Part shown: positions 9,270 through 16,013 of the stretch, one piece after another
Layout of the letters: every line of letters begins with the position of its first letter
How positions within the stretch are numbered: the stretch's first letter is position 1
Assembly: GCA_025353925.1 (NCBI GenBank)
Contig: JANXNV010000116.1
Location: 1 to 37,296 of the forward strand
Source of the DNA: Armatimonadota bacterium
Lineage (GTDB): Bacteria > Armatimonadota > Armatimonadia > Armatimonadales > Capsulimonadaceae
Direction: 5' to 3'
DNA: 37,296 bases
Translations under genes and position numbers: made by a program
The notes under the pieces: generated by a model
Databases searched by the model: none
Told to the model about the DNA's origin: nothing
Seen by the model: the letters and a program-made list of their open reading frames with translations, nothing else

Positions 9270-10034
9270 ATGTTTAGCGGCATCTACACCTATAATATCG
9301 ACGGCAAGGGCCGGATCGTCATACCGAGCCGGTTTCTGGAACGGCTGGGAAATCCGTTTGTCCTGGCCGGCTGCCCCGGCGGGAACCTGATCGCCGTCTC
9401 GCGGCCTGAGCAGCTTCCCGGCGCGACGGCGGCCCACGGCTATGTCGAGTGCAGTATCCGGGACCGGACAGGCCGCTTCGTCATCCCCAGTGCCCTGCGC
9501 GAGTTCGCGGAGCTGCACCAGACCGGCGAAGCGACGGTCATCGGCAAAGGTAACGAAGTCGAAATCTGGAACAAACGCCGCTGGGAGTTCCAAACCCAGA
9601 ACGAGCGGCCGACAGCGGCGCGTCTGGAGGCACCCGCTGGATACTCGCCTCTGCTGGACTTCTCTCCCAATCCTACGACCTCCGCCATCATCCGCCAGAA
9701 AGCACTTTACGGACAGCCGTTCTTCGAAGTTGAAGGCATGCTGACTGTCAGCGACACGGAACGGATCATCACGCGCCTGGAAACTGCCCTGCGCGGTAAG
9801 CCGCGCACGGTCTTTCTGGACCTGCGCGGGGTGGAAACGATCGACGCCGCCTTCTTCATCGCCATGGAGCCGCTAATCGGGCAGCTCGCGACTTACGCCG
9901 GGCGCATGGCGGTGCTGACCGAGCGCGTGGATGTGGCGACTTTGGTCGAGCGGCTCTGCGGACTGAAATACGTGCGCGTCTTCCGAAATTTGGAGTCCGG
10001 TCTGTGGTGGCTGGTGGATGAAGGGCACGCGTAG
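9270..10034 (+). CDS. MraZ-like (SpoVT-AbrB) DNA-binding protein fused to a STAS domain
   Basis: This is a 254-residue protein starting at ATG 9270, with GGGAAA just upstream and the canonical MraZ opening MFSGIYTYNIDGKGR. Residues 1-110 hold the two MraZ/AbrB half-domains with signatures DGKGRIVIPSRF (11-22) and DRTGRFVIPSALREF (65-79). In MraZ these form an oligomeric DNA-binding ring. After a linker, residues about 150-254 form a STAS-type domain (TVFLDLRGVETIDAAFF, then GRMAVLTERV). The usual DSxG phosphoacceptor position of STAS regulators reads DAAF, so phosphorylation control seems lost. Typical MraZ is about 145 residues and heads the dcw cluster before rsmH. Here neither holds, since no cell-division gene is nearby. 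The target genes are unknown. Confidence 0.8.
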   Translation: MFSGIYTYNIDGKGRIVIPSRFLERLGNPFVLAGCPGGNLIAVSRPEQLPGATAAHGYVECSIRDRTGRFVIPSALREFAELHQTGEATVIGKGNEVEIWNKRRWEFQTQNERPTAARLEAPAGYSPLLDFSPNPTTSAIIRQKALYGQPFFEVEGMLTVSDTERIITRLETALRGKPRTVFLDLRGVETIDAAFFIAMEPLIGQLATYAGRMAVLTERVDVATLVERLCGLKYVRVFRNLESGLWWLVDEGHA

Positions 10035-10211
10035 GACGGCACGAACTATGAGCTATCCAGAAGCAGCTTTTGGTGTTTCAAGTACGCATTGACGTTGTTT
10101 TGTTTGATGGCGAATTTTGTTGCGATTGACAGCGAGTGCAGGTACTACGATTTGCCTGCTTGTTAGGATGCAGGTCTTGCCGTTTCGCGGGAGTCTTACT
10201 GATCAGCGGCC

Positions 10212-10655
10212 TCAGACAACCAGATCCTGCCAAGTTGTCGATTCTACAAATTGCGCCAAGTGGCCGATGTTGTCCGTGACGACAATGCCGCCCACGGATA
10301 AGGTTTGCGCGGCCAAAATGACATCCCCATCCAGTTCCCTGGGATCGCCGGTTGGACGCCCACGCTTTCGTGCCTCCGCCCAGAGTCCGGCAGCATCCTT
10401 TATTACGGTTGTTGACAGCGGCAGGTAGATGATTTGATTCTTAAGACCGTCCAGGCGTTCCAATGCTCGCGATAAATCCTCCAGCAGAAAATTTCGGCGT
10501 ACTTCATAATCTGCGATTTCCGGCAAGTAAATCAGGCGAGACGAATTGGCGACTGCATCGAACCAGGTACCAATATCCAACCGACGACGTGGGTGTGCAA
10601 TCATGCCAAGCGGTCCCGTGTCAAGCACAAGCGGCGTTGCGGTCGAAGTAATCAT
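10212..10655 (-). CDS. PIN-domain (VapC-like) toxin
   Basis: At 147 residues this matches a single PIN domain, a Mg2+-dependent ribonuclease fold used by VapC-type toxins. Likely metal ligands are visible: D12 in LVLDTGPLG, E46 in YLPEIADYEVRR, D109 or D111 in ELDGDVILAAQ, and D128 in VVTDNIGHL. The IADYEVRR segment is typical of a PIN subgroup common in cyanobacteria and other free-living bacteria. Its start overlaps the stop of the upstream 93-residue gene by 4 nt, the coupling usual for toxin-antitoxin pairs. It is the last gene of a four-gene unit starting at 11654. All acidic residues appear intact, so it is probably active. The RNA target is unknown. Confidence 0.85.
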   Translation of the reverse strand: MITSTATPLVLDTGPLGMIAHPRRRLDIGTWFDAVANSSRLIYLPEIADYEVRRNFLLEDLSRALERLDGLKNQIIYLPLSTTVIKDAAGLWAEARKRGRPTGDPRELDGDVILAAQTLSVGGIVVTDNIGHLAQFVESTTWQDLVV

Positions 10656-10933
10656 TTCGAGATATGCTCCCTGAGTGAAAGAGGATAGCCATCTATAGCG
10701 CGATCAATGGCTTCCGCGTTTTCTTCTTCGTATCCCGACTCGTCTTCTGCCCATGTTTGGAGCAGACGCAGCAGCCCACGATTGCGTTCTAAAATAATGC
10801 TGTCGAACTGTTCACGTGACAGCCCGAACTGCTCAATAACTTTTTCACGGCGCACCCCCGCAGAGAGCGCAGCAAAAACCTGCGCGGTCAGTTCAGGCGT
10901 CACTTCGACACTAGGGTTGGTCAGCGTTTCCAT
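10652..10933 (-). CDS. Probable antitoxin partner of the PIN toxin
   Basis: This is a 93-residue acidic protein. GGAGG inside the end of mazF lies 11 nt before the ATG, and the gene overlaps the PIN gene by 4 nt. Residues about 20-50 (ALSAGVRREKVIEQFGLSREQFDSII) look like a helix-turn-helix. The C-terminal half (WAEDESGYEEENAEAIDRAIDGYP) is strongly acidic, as in segments that wrap a toxin. I cannot assign it to a named antitoxin family. The role is inferred from position, size and charge. Confidence 0.7.
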   Translation of the reverse strand: METLTNPSVEVTPELTAQVFAALSAGVRREKVIEQFGLSREQFDSIILERNRGLLRLLQTWAEDESGYEEENAEAIDRAIDGYPLSLREHISK

Positions 10934-10939
10934 TTTTTG

Positions 10940-11257
10940 TTATTCCTCCAAGCAATAATTGAGGGCATCGATCATATCCTGAACAACGTCTTGCGGCAAA
11001 CGGCCAAGCCGCTCCGCGAATCGTTCGACTGCGAGGCATCGGACCTGCAGGCAGTCGGCAGCGGAGGGTTTCGAGAGATGGTTATGCAGGTCAGGCTCAA
11101 GGCGCACCTTCCAAGGGGAGTTCACAAAATGCTCCTGCCAGCCGGTCACTGGTACGACGATACGGACCGGCAGAAGCCGTACCGTTTTGCTGCTGAGGAT
11201 GACGACCGGATGCGTCTTTCGCCTTTCTGAGCCGCGTGTCGGCTCCAATTCCGCCAC
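10940..11257 (-). CDS. mazF: MazF/PemK-family toxin with no normal start for the full-length protein
   Basis: The frame encodes a MazF/PemK endoribonuclease: AELEPTRGSERRKTHPVVILSS, then VPVTGW, then KPSAADCLQVRCLAVERF. The first GTG (11257) would start at VAELEP and omit the conserved first strand. The same frame continues upstream without a stop through KRGEIW to codon 11293-11296. There a strong GGGGAGG (11303-11309) stands 6 nt before an ACG and 9 nt before an ATA codon, where an ATG is expected. Either a rare start is used or the start was lost by one transition. Full-length translation would overlap the antitoxin gene by 14-17 nt, as is usual for such pairs. Residues otherwise look intact. 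Confidence 0.8.
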   Translation of the reverse strand: MAELEPTRGSERRKTHPVVILSSKTVRLLPVRIVVPVTGWQEHFVNSPWKVRLEPDLHNHLSKPSAADCLQVRCLAVERFAERLGRLPQDVVQDMIDALNYCLEE

Positions 11258-11279
11258 CCAGATTTCGCCACGCTTCGGG

Positions 11280-11654
11280 CTATTCGCTGCTATCGTGAAA
11301 ATCCTCCCCGTCCAATGCCTGCCACTCCATCGTCTCCGGGTCTGTGCGATAATATTCCGTCATCGACTCCGCCGCAGTCTCCATGACTTTAGCACGCTCT
11401 TCCTTGGACATCGTACGCATTCTATGCAGCAGCGGCTGCGCCTGCCGCAGCTCGACACGCTGTGCAAGATAGGTTTGGCAGGCTTCACGGATCAGCTCAC
11501 TGCGGCTGGTCCCGGCTCTGAATGTCAACTCGCTGTCCAAGGCGACGACAAGCTCCGGAGGCAGATGCACCGTGACCTGGTTGAGCGAGTGACCGGCGGC
11601 GGAAACCTTTCGCGGGCGACCCGGCTTTCTCGGAAGTTTAAGGTCAGCGTTCAT
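11280..11654 (-). CDS. Ribbon-helix-helix antitoxin (MazE-like), first gene of the toxin-antitoxin unit
   Basis: This is a 124-residue protein. Residues about 6-18 (LPRKPGRPRKVSA) are basic and AT-hook-like. A ribbon-helix-helix domain follows (NQVTVHLPPELVVALDSEL, then GTSRSELIREACQTYL), as in CopG/MazE-type antitoxins. The C-terminal half (MSKEERAKVMETAAESM, then DPETMEWQALDGEDF) is acidic and probably wraps the MazF toxin encoded next. The gene lies under a consensus promoter whose -10 box ends 6 nt before the ATG, with no Shine-Dalgarno sequence, so the transcript is probably leaderless. Autorepression by the antitoxin is likely by analogy. Confidence 0.85.
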   Translation of the reverse strand: MNADLKLPRKPGRPRKVSAAGHSLNQVTVHLPPELVVALDSELTFRAGTSRSELIREACQTYLAQRVELRQAQPLLHRMRTMSKEERAKVMETAAESMTEYYRTDPETMEWQALDGEDFHDSSE

Positions 11655-11660
11655 GTTGCA

Positions 11661-11689
11661 ATTATAAACGTTTTTGTAAACATTGTCAA
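11661..11689 (-). promoter_or_regulatory. Consensus promoter of the toxin-antitoxin unit (leaderless geometry)
   Basis: On the minus strand TTGACA (11689-11684) is followed by 17 nt and TATAAT (11666-11661), a full sigma-70-type consensus. Six nucleotides separate TATAAT from the ATG at 11654, placing the predicted +1 on the start codon. GTTTAC and GTTTAT, 12 nt apart in the spacer, could be half-sites for the RHH antitoxin. Confidence 0.85.
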
Positions 11690-11715
11690 TAACTTTACAC
11701 CCGAAATTTCCTCCC

Positions 11716-11743
11716 TAAAGCTCCACGCCTAATCTGCCGATAA
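11716..11743 (+). promoter_or_regulatory. Sigma-28-type promoter before pilC
   Basis: TAAAGCTC (from 11716) and an exact GCCGATAA (11736-11743) are present, with 16 nt between TAAA and GCCGA. The classical FliA consensus is TAAA, 15 nt, GCCGATAA. The expected +1 is near 11750, about 30 nt before the pilC GTG. The same pattern occurs before fliC and fliD. Confidence 0.6.
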
Positions 11744-11780
11744 TAGGGACGGCGCAAGAGAGTGCGCGGGAGGTATTCTT

Positions 11781-12992
11781 GTGGCGACATTTGTTTATGA
11801 AGCGGTAGATCCATCCGGCCGGGTCGTGAAAAATAAAGTCGAGGCGGACAATGAGCAGGTCGTGCTGGCGAAGCTCCAGGACCAGCAGTTCCATGTGATC
11901 TCGCTGGGCGAAGCGAAAGCCGGCATAAAGATGCAGCTTTCCGGCGGCAAAGCGCAGAAAATCAAGCTGCAGACACTGGTGGTCTTTTCGCGGCAGTTTG
12001 CGACCATGATCGACGCAGGCATCCCTATCATCAAGTGCCTGGACATTCTGGAAAGCCAGACCAAAGAAGATGCCATGAAAATGGTCATCAATTCGACCCG
12101 AAAAGATGTCAAAGGCGGCCTCTCGCTGACCGATGCCATCTCCAAACATCCTAATGCGTTCTCCAAATTATATGTCAATATGATCCGAGCAGCCGAGATC
12201 GGCGGTATTCTTGATGTGATTTTGGACCGACTTGCAGGATTCCTTGAAAAGGAAATGGAAATAAAGGGCAAGATCAAGTCGGCGATGATGTACCCGATGA
12301 TCGTCCTGAACTTCGCGGGCCTGATGGTCCTGGCCCTGTTTATGTTCGTCCTGCCACGGTTCAAAGAGATCTTCCTCTCGATGAACGTCGAAATGCCGCC
12401 GGTGACTCTGGCCCTGTTCGCCGTCGGCGACTGGCTGCAGCAATACTGGTGGATGGCACTGATTATCGTCGTCGGCTCGATCATTGCCTTTAAGCAATAC
12501 GGGAAGACGCCGAAAGGCAACTACAATATCGATAAGCTGAAGCTGAAAGTCCCGATCTTTGGCGACTTGAACCTGAAGCTCAGCATCTCGCGGTTCGCCC
12601 GGACCTTCGGCACGCTGATTTCCTCGGGCGTTCCGATGATGCGCTCGCTGGAAATTATTGGCGAGACTTCCGGTAACGCGATCCTGGCGGAGGCGATCGT
12701 CAATGCGCGGACCTCCATCCGGGAAGGGGCCAAGATCAGCCAGCCGCTGGCGGCCTGCGGCCTGTTTCCGGCGATGGTGACTCACATGGTGGATGTTGGG
12801 GAAGAAACGGGGCGTCTTTCGGAGATGCTCTGCAAAGTCGCCGACTTCTACGATGATGAGGTGGACGCCATGGTCAAGGGACTGACTTCTATGATCGAGC
12901 CGCTCCTGATTGTCTTTATGGGAGTGCTGGTCGGCTTTATCGCCGTGTCGGTCATGTCGCCGATCTTCAAACTGGTCAGCTCAATTCACTAG
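11781..12992 (+). CDS. pilC: Type IV pilus inner-membrane platform protein PilC
   Basis: This 403-residue protein has the usual PilC/GspF length. It shows two T2SF domains, about residues 66-190 (VVFSRQFATMIDAGIPIIKCLDILE) and 270-395 (ISRFARTFGTLISSGVPMMRSLEIIGE). Hydrophobic helices lie near 172-192, 216-236 and 370-400. PilC forms the inner-membrane platform on which the PilB and PilT ATPases act during pilus assembly and retraction. The start is GTG with GGGAGG 7 nt upstream. It follows a sigma-28-type promoter and is followed after 54 nt by the sigma-GGDEF gene, so the two may be co-transcribed. No pilB or pilin gene is adjacent. Confidence 0.95.
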   Translation: MATFVYEAVDPSGRVVKNKVEADNEQVVLAKLQDQQFHVISLGEAKAGIKMQLSGGKAQKIKLQTLVVFSRQFATMIDAGIPIIKCLDILESQTKEDAMKMVINSTRKDVKGGLSLTDAISKHPNAFSKLYVNMIRAAEIGGILDVILDRLAGFLEKEMEIKGKIKSAMMYPMIVLNFAGLMVLALFMFVLPRFKEIFLSMNVEMPPVTLALFAVGDWLQQYWWMALIIVVGSIIAFKQYGKTPKGNYNIDKLKLKVPIFGDLNLKLSISRFARTFGTLISSGVPMMRSLEIIGETSGNAILAEAIVNARTSIREGAKISQPLAACGLFPAMVTHMVDVGEETGRLSEMLCKVADFYDDEVDAMVKGLTSMIEPLLIVFMGVLVGFIAVSVMSPIFKLVSSIH

Positions 12993-13046
12993 AAGCCCCG
13001 CCTCGCGCCCGGATCGACCGGAACCGCGACGGGGCGCGGGGTATGC

Positions 13047-14372
13047 ATGGCAGAGACAACGAACGCCGTCGGGGCAACCGTCGGCTGGGATGGCAGTGAT
13101 CGGCGCGGGCCGGGCCGCTTGGACGATGAGGCCCGCGCCCGTCGCCTGCTGACGGAATACAAAAGCGGCGGCCCTGGGGCCGCCGCCGCCCGCGACGCGC
13201 TGGTTCTGCAATTTCGCCCTCTGGTGCAAAAGCAGGCCCGGCATTTTTTCACGTCGGCGGTGCCTCTGGAAGACCTGGTTCAAGAGGGCTTTCTGGGGCT
13301 GATCCACGGGATCGACCAATATGACCCGACGCGCGGGGTGAAGCTGATCACCTACGCCACCCATCACATCGATGGTCACCTGCGCCACTTCCTGCGGGAC
13401 CGCAGCCAGATTATCAAAGAACCCGCCTGGCTCCAGGAGATGGCCCAGAAGGTGCGGCGAGAGGCGGAGAGCTTGACCCAGGAGATGGGCCGGGAGCCGT
13501 CGGACAGTGAAATCGCGGCCTCGCTGGGCTTAAACGAATCAGAAGTCGCCCGCATTCGCTCCACCCGCGCCATCTTCTCCGTGCAGTCTCTCGACGAGGC
13601 TCAGGAAAACGGGGCCTCGCGGGTCCAAGTCGCCGAGAGCAACACGGAGGCTTCCCGCACCGAGCTTCCGATTGAAGACAAAGTGGTTCTGGAAGCGGCT
13701 TTGCTGCGGCTCAAAGAGATCGAGCAGAAAGTCTTGTATTCGTTCTACTATCAGGACCAGAGCCAGACCGAGATCGCCCGCGCCCTCGGCGTCTCCAACA
13801 ACTACGTTTCCCATATCCTCAAAAACTCCGCCCGGAAGCTGCAGCAGATGTTCCGCAGCGATGCTGTCCGGGAGGCCGCGCTGCAGCATGAGCGACAGCG
13901 GCGACGCCATGCCGCGCATGGCCCAGAAGTCGTCGCTCAAGAAGCAGCGGAAACGGCCCCCACCGTGATCGACTCCGTAACCGGCCTTTTCACCCGCCGC
14001 TATTTCGATGACCGCCTCGATGAAGAGCTGTCCCGTGCGAAACGCCACCAATTGGAGCTGTCGATTATCCGGGTGCAGGTCGGGGCAGAGCTGTCGGAGG
14101 CCGCGCTGTTTGCGAAGATCGCCGAGACGGTCAAGGACTGCATGCGCCGCTCCGACCTGGTCGCCCGTTTCGAGGAGCATGAGTTTATTACCCTGCTGCC
14201 GCACACGGGAGCCACGCGGGAGACGGTCGTGGGCCGCCTGCAGGTGCGTTTGACGGAGCTGGTCGCCACATTTCCCCACCCCTGCACGGTTACGGTGGGG
14301 CGTTCGTCCTATCCCGCTCAGCGCCAGCGTGCCGACCTGCTGTCGGCGGCACTGCCGCGTGAGACCCGATAG
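13047..14372 (+). CDS. Group-3 sigma-70 factor fused to a degenerate GGDEF domain with an intact RxxD I-site
   Basis: This is a 441-residue fusion. Residues about 50-120 form sigma region 2 (LEDLVQEGFLGLIHGIDQYD, then GVKLITYATHHI). Residues 120-175 form region 3 (LTQEMGREPSDSEIAASLGL). Region 4 with its helix-turn-helix is at about 218-268 (QTEIARALGVSNNYVSHIL). The overall look is SigB/SigF-like. After a basic linker a GGDEF-type domain starts at 309 (DSVTGLFTRRYF). It lacks the FKxxND substrate and metal loop and reads EEHEF (376-380) where GGDEF is expected, so it should not make c-di-GMP. The inhibitory-site motif RRSD (367-370) is kept five residues upstream, as in c-di-GMP-binding effectors. 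It lies behind pilC. Regulation by c-di-GMP is inference. Confidence 0.85.
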   Translation: MAETTNAVGATVGWDGSDRRGPGRLDDEARARRLLTEYKSGGPGAAAARDALVLQFRPLVQKQARHFFTSAVPLEDLVQEGFLGLIHGIDQYDPTRGVKLITYATHHIDGHLRHFLRDRSQIIKEPAWLQEMAQKVRREAESLTQEMGREPSDSEIAASLGLNESEVARIRSTRAIFSVQSLDEAQENGASRVQVAESNTEASRTELPIEDKVVLEAALLRLKEIEQKVLYSFYYQDQSQTEIARALGVSNNYVSHILKNSARKLQQMFRSDAVREAALQHERQRRRHAAHGPEVVAQEAAETAPTVIDSVTGLFTRRYFDDRLDEELSRAKRHQLELSIIRVQVGAELSEAALFAKIAETVKDCMRRSDLVARFEEHEFITLLPHTGATRETVVGRLQVRLTELVATFPHPCTVTVGRSSYPAQRQRADLLSAALPRETR

Positions 14373-14477
14373 CGGTTTTAGTTCAAAGTCTTGCGCGAAT
14401 ACGGGTACAATTGGCAAAGAGAGTGACACACAGTTGCTGAGACAGACAAAAATGGAACAGAAAAAGGAGACAAACAC

Positions 14478-14846
14478 TTGAGCATTCCCCCTCCCGGCGG
14501 GCAGCCGCCCTGGCCGCCGCAGCCTAATATGTCCAACCCGTATGGCGGACCGCCACAATCGGATAATGGCACACTGATTCTCATACTGGGCATTTTGAGC
14601 ATCGTTTGTTTCCCCCTGCTTGGGCCGGTCGCCTGGGTCATGGGGAACAATGCACTTGCCTCGATCAATGCCGGAACCGGCAACCCGGTCGGTCAGGGGA
14701 ACGTGACGGCAGGCCGCATCTGCGGCATGGTCGGGACGGGCTTCCTGGTACTAGGAATCGTCTACTGGGTCGTCATTTTGGCGATGGTGGGTACCGCAGG
14801 GCTGCAGCATCCGGGCAGCTTCGGGACGACGCCGAGTCGGCCATAG
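14478..14846 (+). CDS. DUF4190-type small membrane protein
   Basis: This 122-residue protein starts at TTG, with AAGGAG (14464-14469) 8 nt upstream. The first 30 residues are Pro/Gly-rich (PPPGGQPPWPPQP) and probably cytosolic. Two hydrophobic helices follow (LILILGILSIVCFPLLGPVAWVMG and TGFLVLGIVYWVVILAMVG), separated by a short loop with ALASI and GRICG. This is the DUF4190 layout, a widespread family without known function. A weak promoter-like TTCAAA, 18 nt, TACAAT lies at 14382-14411. The gene ends exactly where the long inverted repeat begins. Confidence 0.75.
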   Translation: MSIPPPGGQPPWPPQPNMSNPYGGPPQSDNGTLILILGILSIVCFPLLGPVAWVMGNNALASINAGTGNPVGQGNVTAGRICGMVGTGFLVLGIVYWVVILAMVGTAGLQHPGSFGTTPSRP

Positions 14847-15031
14847 GAACCCACCCCGCAGCAAGCTGCGACCTTCCCGAAACGGGAGGGTAGAGCGGTG
14901 GTGGACAAGGGGTTTATTGGTCTTGGTATGTGGCTCTACGAAGAGCTGGCATCAAGAAGACAAACTTTGCGACTGCCTTCCCGCTCACCCTCCCGTTTCG
15001 GGAGGGTCGCAGCTTGCTGCGGGGTGGGTTC
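14847..15031. repeat. Long inverted repeat filling the gap between two convergent stop codons
   Basis: The left arm (14847-14890) and right arm (14988-15031) are 44 nt each and match in inverted orientation at 43 positions. A 97-nt centre separates them. The arms contain smaller palindromes (CGCAGC with GCTGCG, and CCCTCCCG with CGGGAGGG). The centre holds further pairing (TAGAGC with GCTCTA). The element starts directly after the DUF4190 stop and ends directly before the HAAS stop. It may act as a bidirectional terminator or be a REP/MITE-like element. No gene is seen inside. Confidence 0.85.
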
Positions 15032-15586
15032 TTATCGACCCACCCGCACCCACCGCCTCGGCAGCGTCAGCTTAAAGTCCGTCAGAGCAGGCTTATACCA
15101 TCCCCGTTTCGTGACACTGATGAGATAGGCAATCGCGCAGCCTGCCATTGTCCGCCACGTCCACGAACCAGAGAGCGGCATAACAGTAATCGCCCACGAA
15201 GTATCCACGTAAAGGAATTGCTGCAGTACGAGGCAGCCAAAATACACAAGGTGGGCGAGCAAAGTGGTAGTGACTCCCCACAGTAAGTGTAAATTTGTCC
15301 CGAATAATACAGCCTTCAAGCCGTCACGTATCCCTGTTTTGCTCTGCTGATGTTTCTGACCAAGTTTTCTTCCAATACGGGCCGGGTCTCCAAACTGCGC
15401 CAACGCAAATTCCCAGGCTTCCTCTGGGGAACTTCCCAATTCTTCATTTGCCTTCGCCAACGCTTCCAGGTGCTGCCTTACTTCCTGATGCAAAGCGGCA
15501 CGCTCCTCAGCTGGCAGGCGTTTTAATGGCGCATTGAAACGCTGGAACCACAGTTCCAGTTGCGGGTCGTTAAGCGGGCTGAACAT
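15032..15586 (-). CDS. HAAS-domain membrane protein paired with PadR
   Basis: This is a 184-residue protein from ATG 15586, chosen because AGGAGGG lies about 7 nt upstream. Residues about 8-75 form a HAAS signalling domain (LKRLPAEERAALHQEVRQHLE, then SPEEAWEFALAQFGDPARIG), a helical domain commonly encoded with PadR regulators. Three hydrophobic helices follow (ALFGTNLHLLWGVTTTLLAHLVYF, WAITVMPLSGSW and WRTMAGCAIAYLISV). The tail is basic. The first 17 nt overlap the PadR gene, indicating one transcript and coupled translation. The role is probably as the membrane partner or target of that PadR circuit. No transporter gene accompanies the pair here. Confidence 0.8.
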   Translation of the reverse strand: MFSPLNDPQLELWFQRFNAPLKRLPAEERAALHQEVRQHLEALAKANEELGSSPEEAWEFALAQFGDPARIGRKLGQKHQQSKTGIRDGLKAVLFGTNLHLLWGVTTTLLAHLVYFGCLVLQQFLYVDTSWAITVMPLSGSWTWRTMAGCAIAYLISVTKRGWYKPALTDFKLTLPRRWVRVGR

Positions 15587-15929
15587 GGGGCGTCCCTCCT
15601 GAAGTATCGCCGAGAACGGCATTCACGGCACTTGAAAACCGCTGCCAAGACCGGCGCGACGCGGCGAGCTTGGCATGACCGGCCTCCGTCAGCGTATAAA
15701 TACGACGGGAGGGGCCGCTGGGCTGGATTTCCCAGGTGCTCTCCACCAGGGGGGCGCCCTCTAAGATGCGGAGAGCGGGGTATAAAGCCCCTTCCCCGAC
15801 TTTGAGAGCCTCAGCACTGAGCCGCTGGATCTCGCGGGCGATGGCGTACCCGTGGCTCGGGCCGCTCGACAAAACAGACAGTATCAATATTGGGGTGCTG
15901 CCTTTTTTAAGCTCCTGGTCGTCATTCAT
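15570..15929 (-). CDS. PadR-family transcriptional regulator
   Basis: At 119 residues this has typical PadR length. The winged helix-turn-helix is clear: PILILSVLSSGPSHGYAIAREI, then EGALYPALRILEGAPLVESTW, then RRIYTLTEAGHAKL. The conserved HGY and LYPALRxLE motifs are both present. The start at 15929 (MNDDQEL) is preferred over an upstream ATG at 15944. A promoter -10 (TATATT) ends 6 nt before it, implying a leaderless mRNA. An inverted repeat ATATAC/GTATAT spans that promoter and is a likely autorepression site. The gene is divergent from NDH-2 and overlaps the HAAS gene. Confidence 0.9.
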   Translation of the reverse strand: MNDDQELKKGSTPILILSVLSSGPSHGYAIAREIQRLSAEALKVGEGALYPALRILEGAPLVESTWEIQPSGPSRRIYTLTEAGHAKLAASRRSWQRFSSAVNAVLGDTSGGTPHVQPA

Positions 15930-15935
15930 GCCTAC

Positions 15936-15964
15936 AATATACATCGTAGTCTTAGGTATATCAA
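15936..15964 (-). promoter_or_regulatory. padR promoter with overlapping palindromic operator (leaderless geometry)
   Basis: The minus strand carries TTGATA (15964-15959), 17 nt, then TATATT (15941-15936), with 6 nt to the ATG. The arms ATATAC (15937-15942) and GTATAT (15956-15961), 13 nt apart, overlap the -10 and -35 elements respectively. PadR repressors bind such inverted repeats, so this is probably the autoregulatory operator. Confidence 0.7.
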
Positions 15965-15979
15965 GCGGTCATGTTCACA

Positions 15980-16007
15980 ATGACACTGCAGGATAGTCAG
16001 GTATAAT
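15980..16007 (+). promoter_or_regulatory. NDH-2 promoter (leaderless geometry)
   Basis: ATGACA (15980-15985), 16 nt, then an exact TATAAT (16002-16007), with 6 nt to the ATG at 16014. No Shine-Dalgarno sequence is present, so the expected +1 coincides with the start codon. Confidence 0.75.
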
Positions 16008-16013
16008 CAATTC

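Noticed and set aside
10035-10211. Possible small gene or RNA between the MraZ-STAS and PIN genes
   Set aside because: No frame with start, ribosome-binding site and plausible protein was found, and no strong hairpin or promoter is visible.
11736-11743. GCCGATAA as part of the toxin-antitoxin control region
   Set aside because: It faces pilC, has TAAA at sigma-28-type spacing, and lies outside the consensus promoter of the antitoxin on the other strand.
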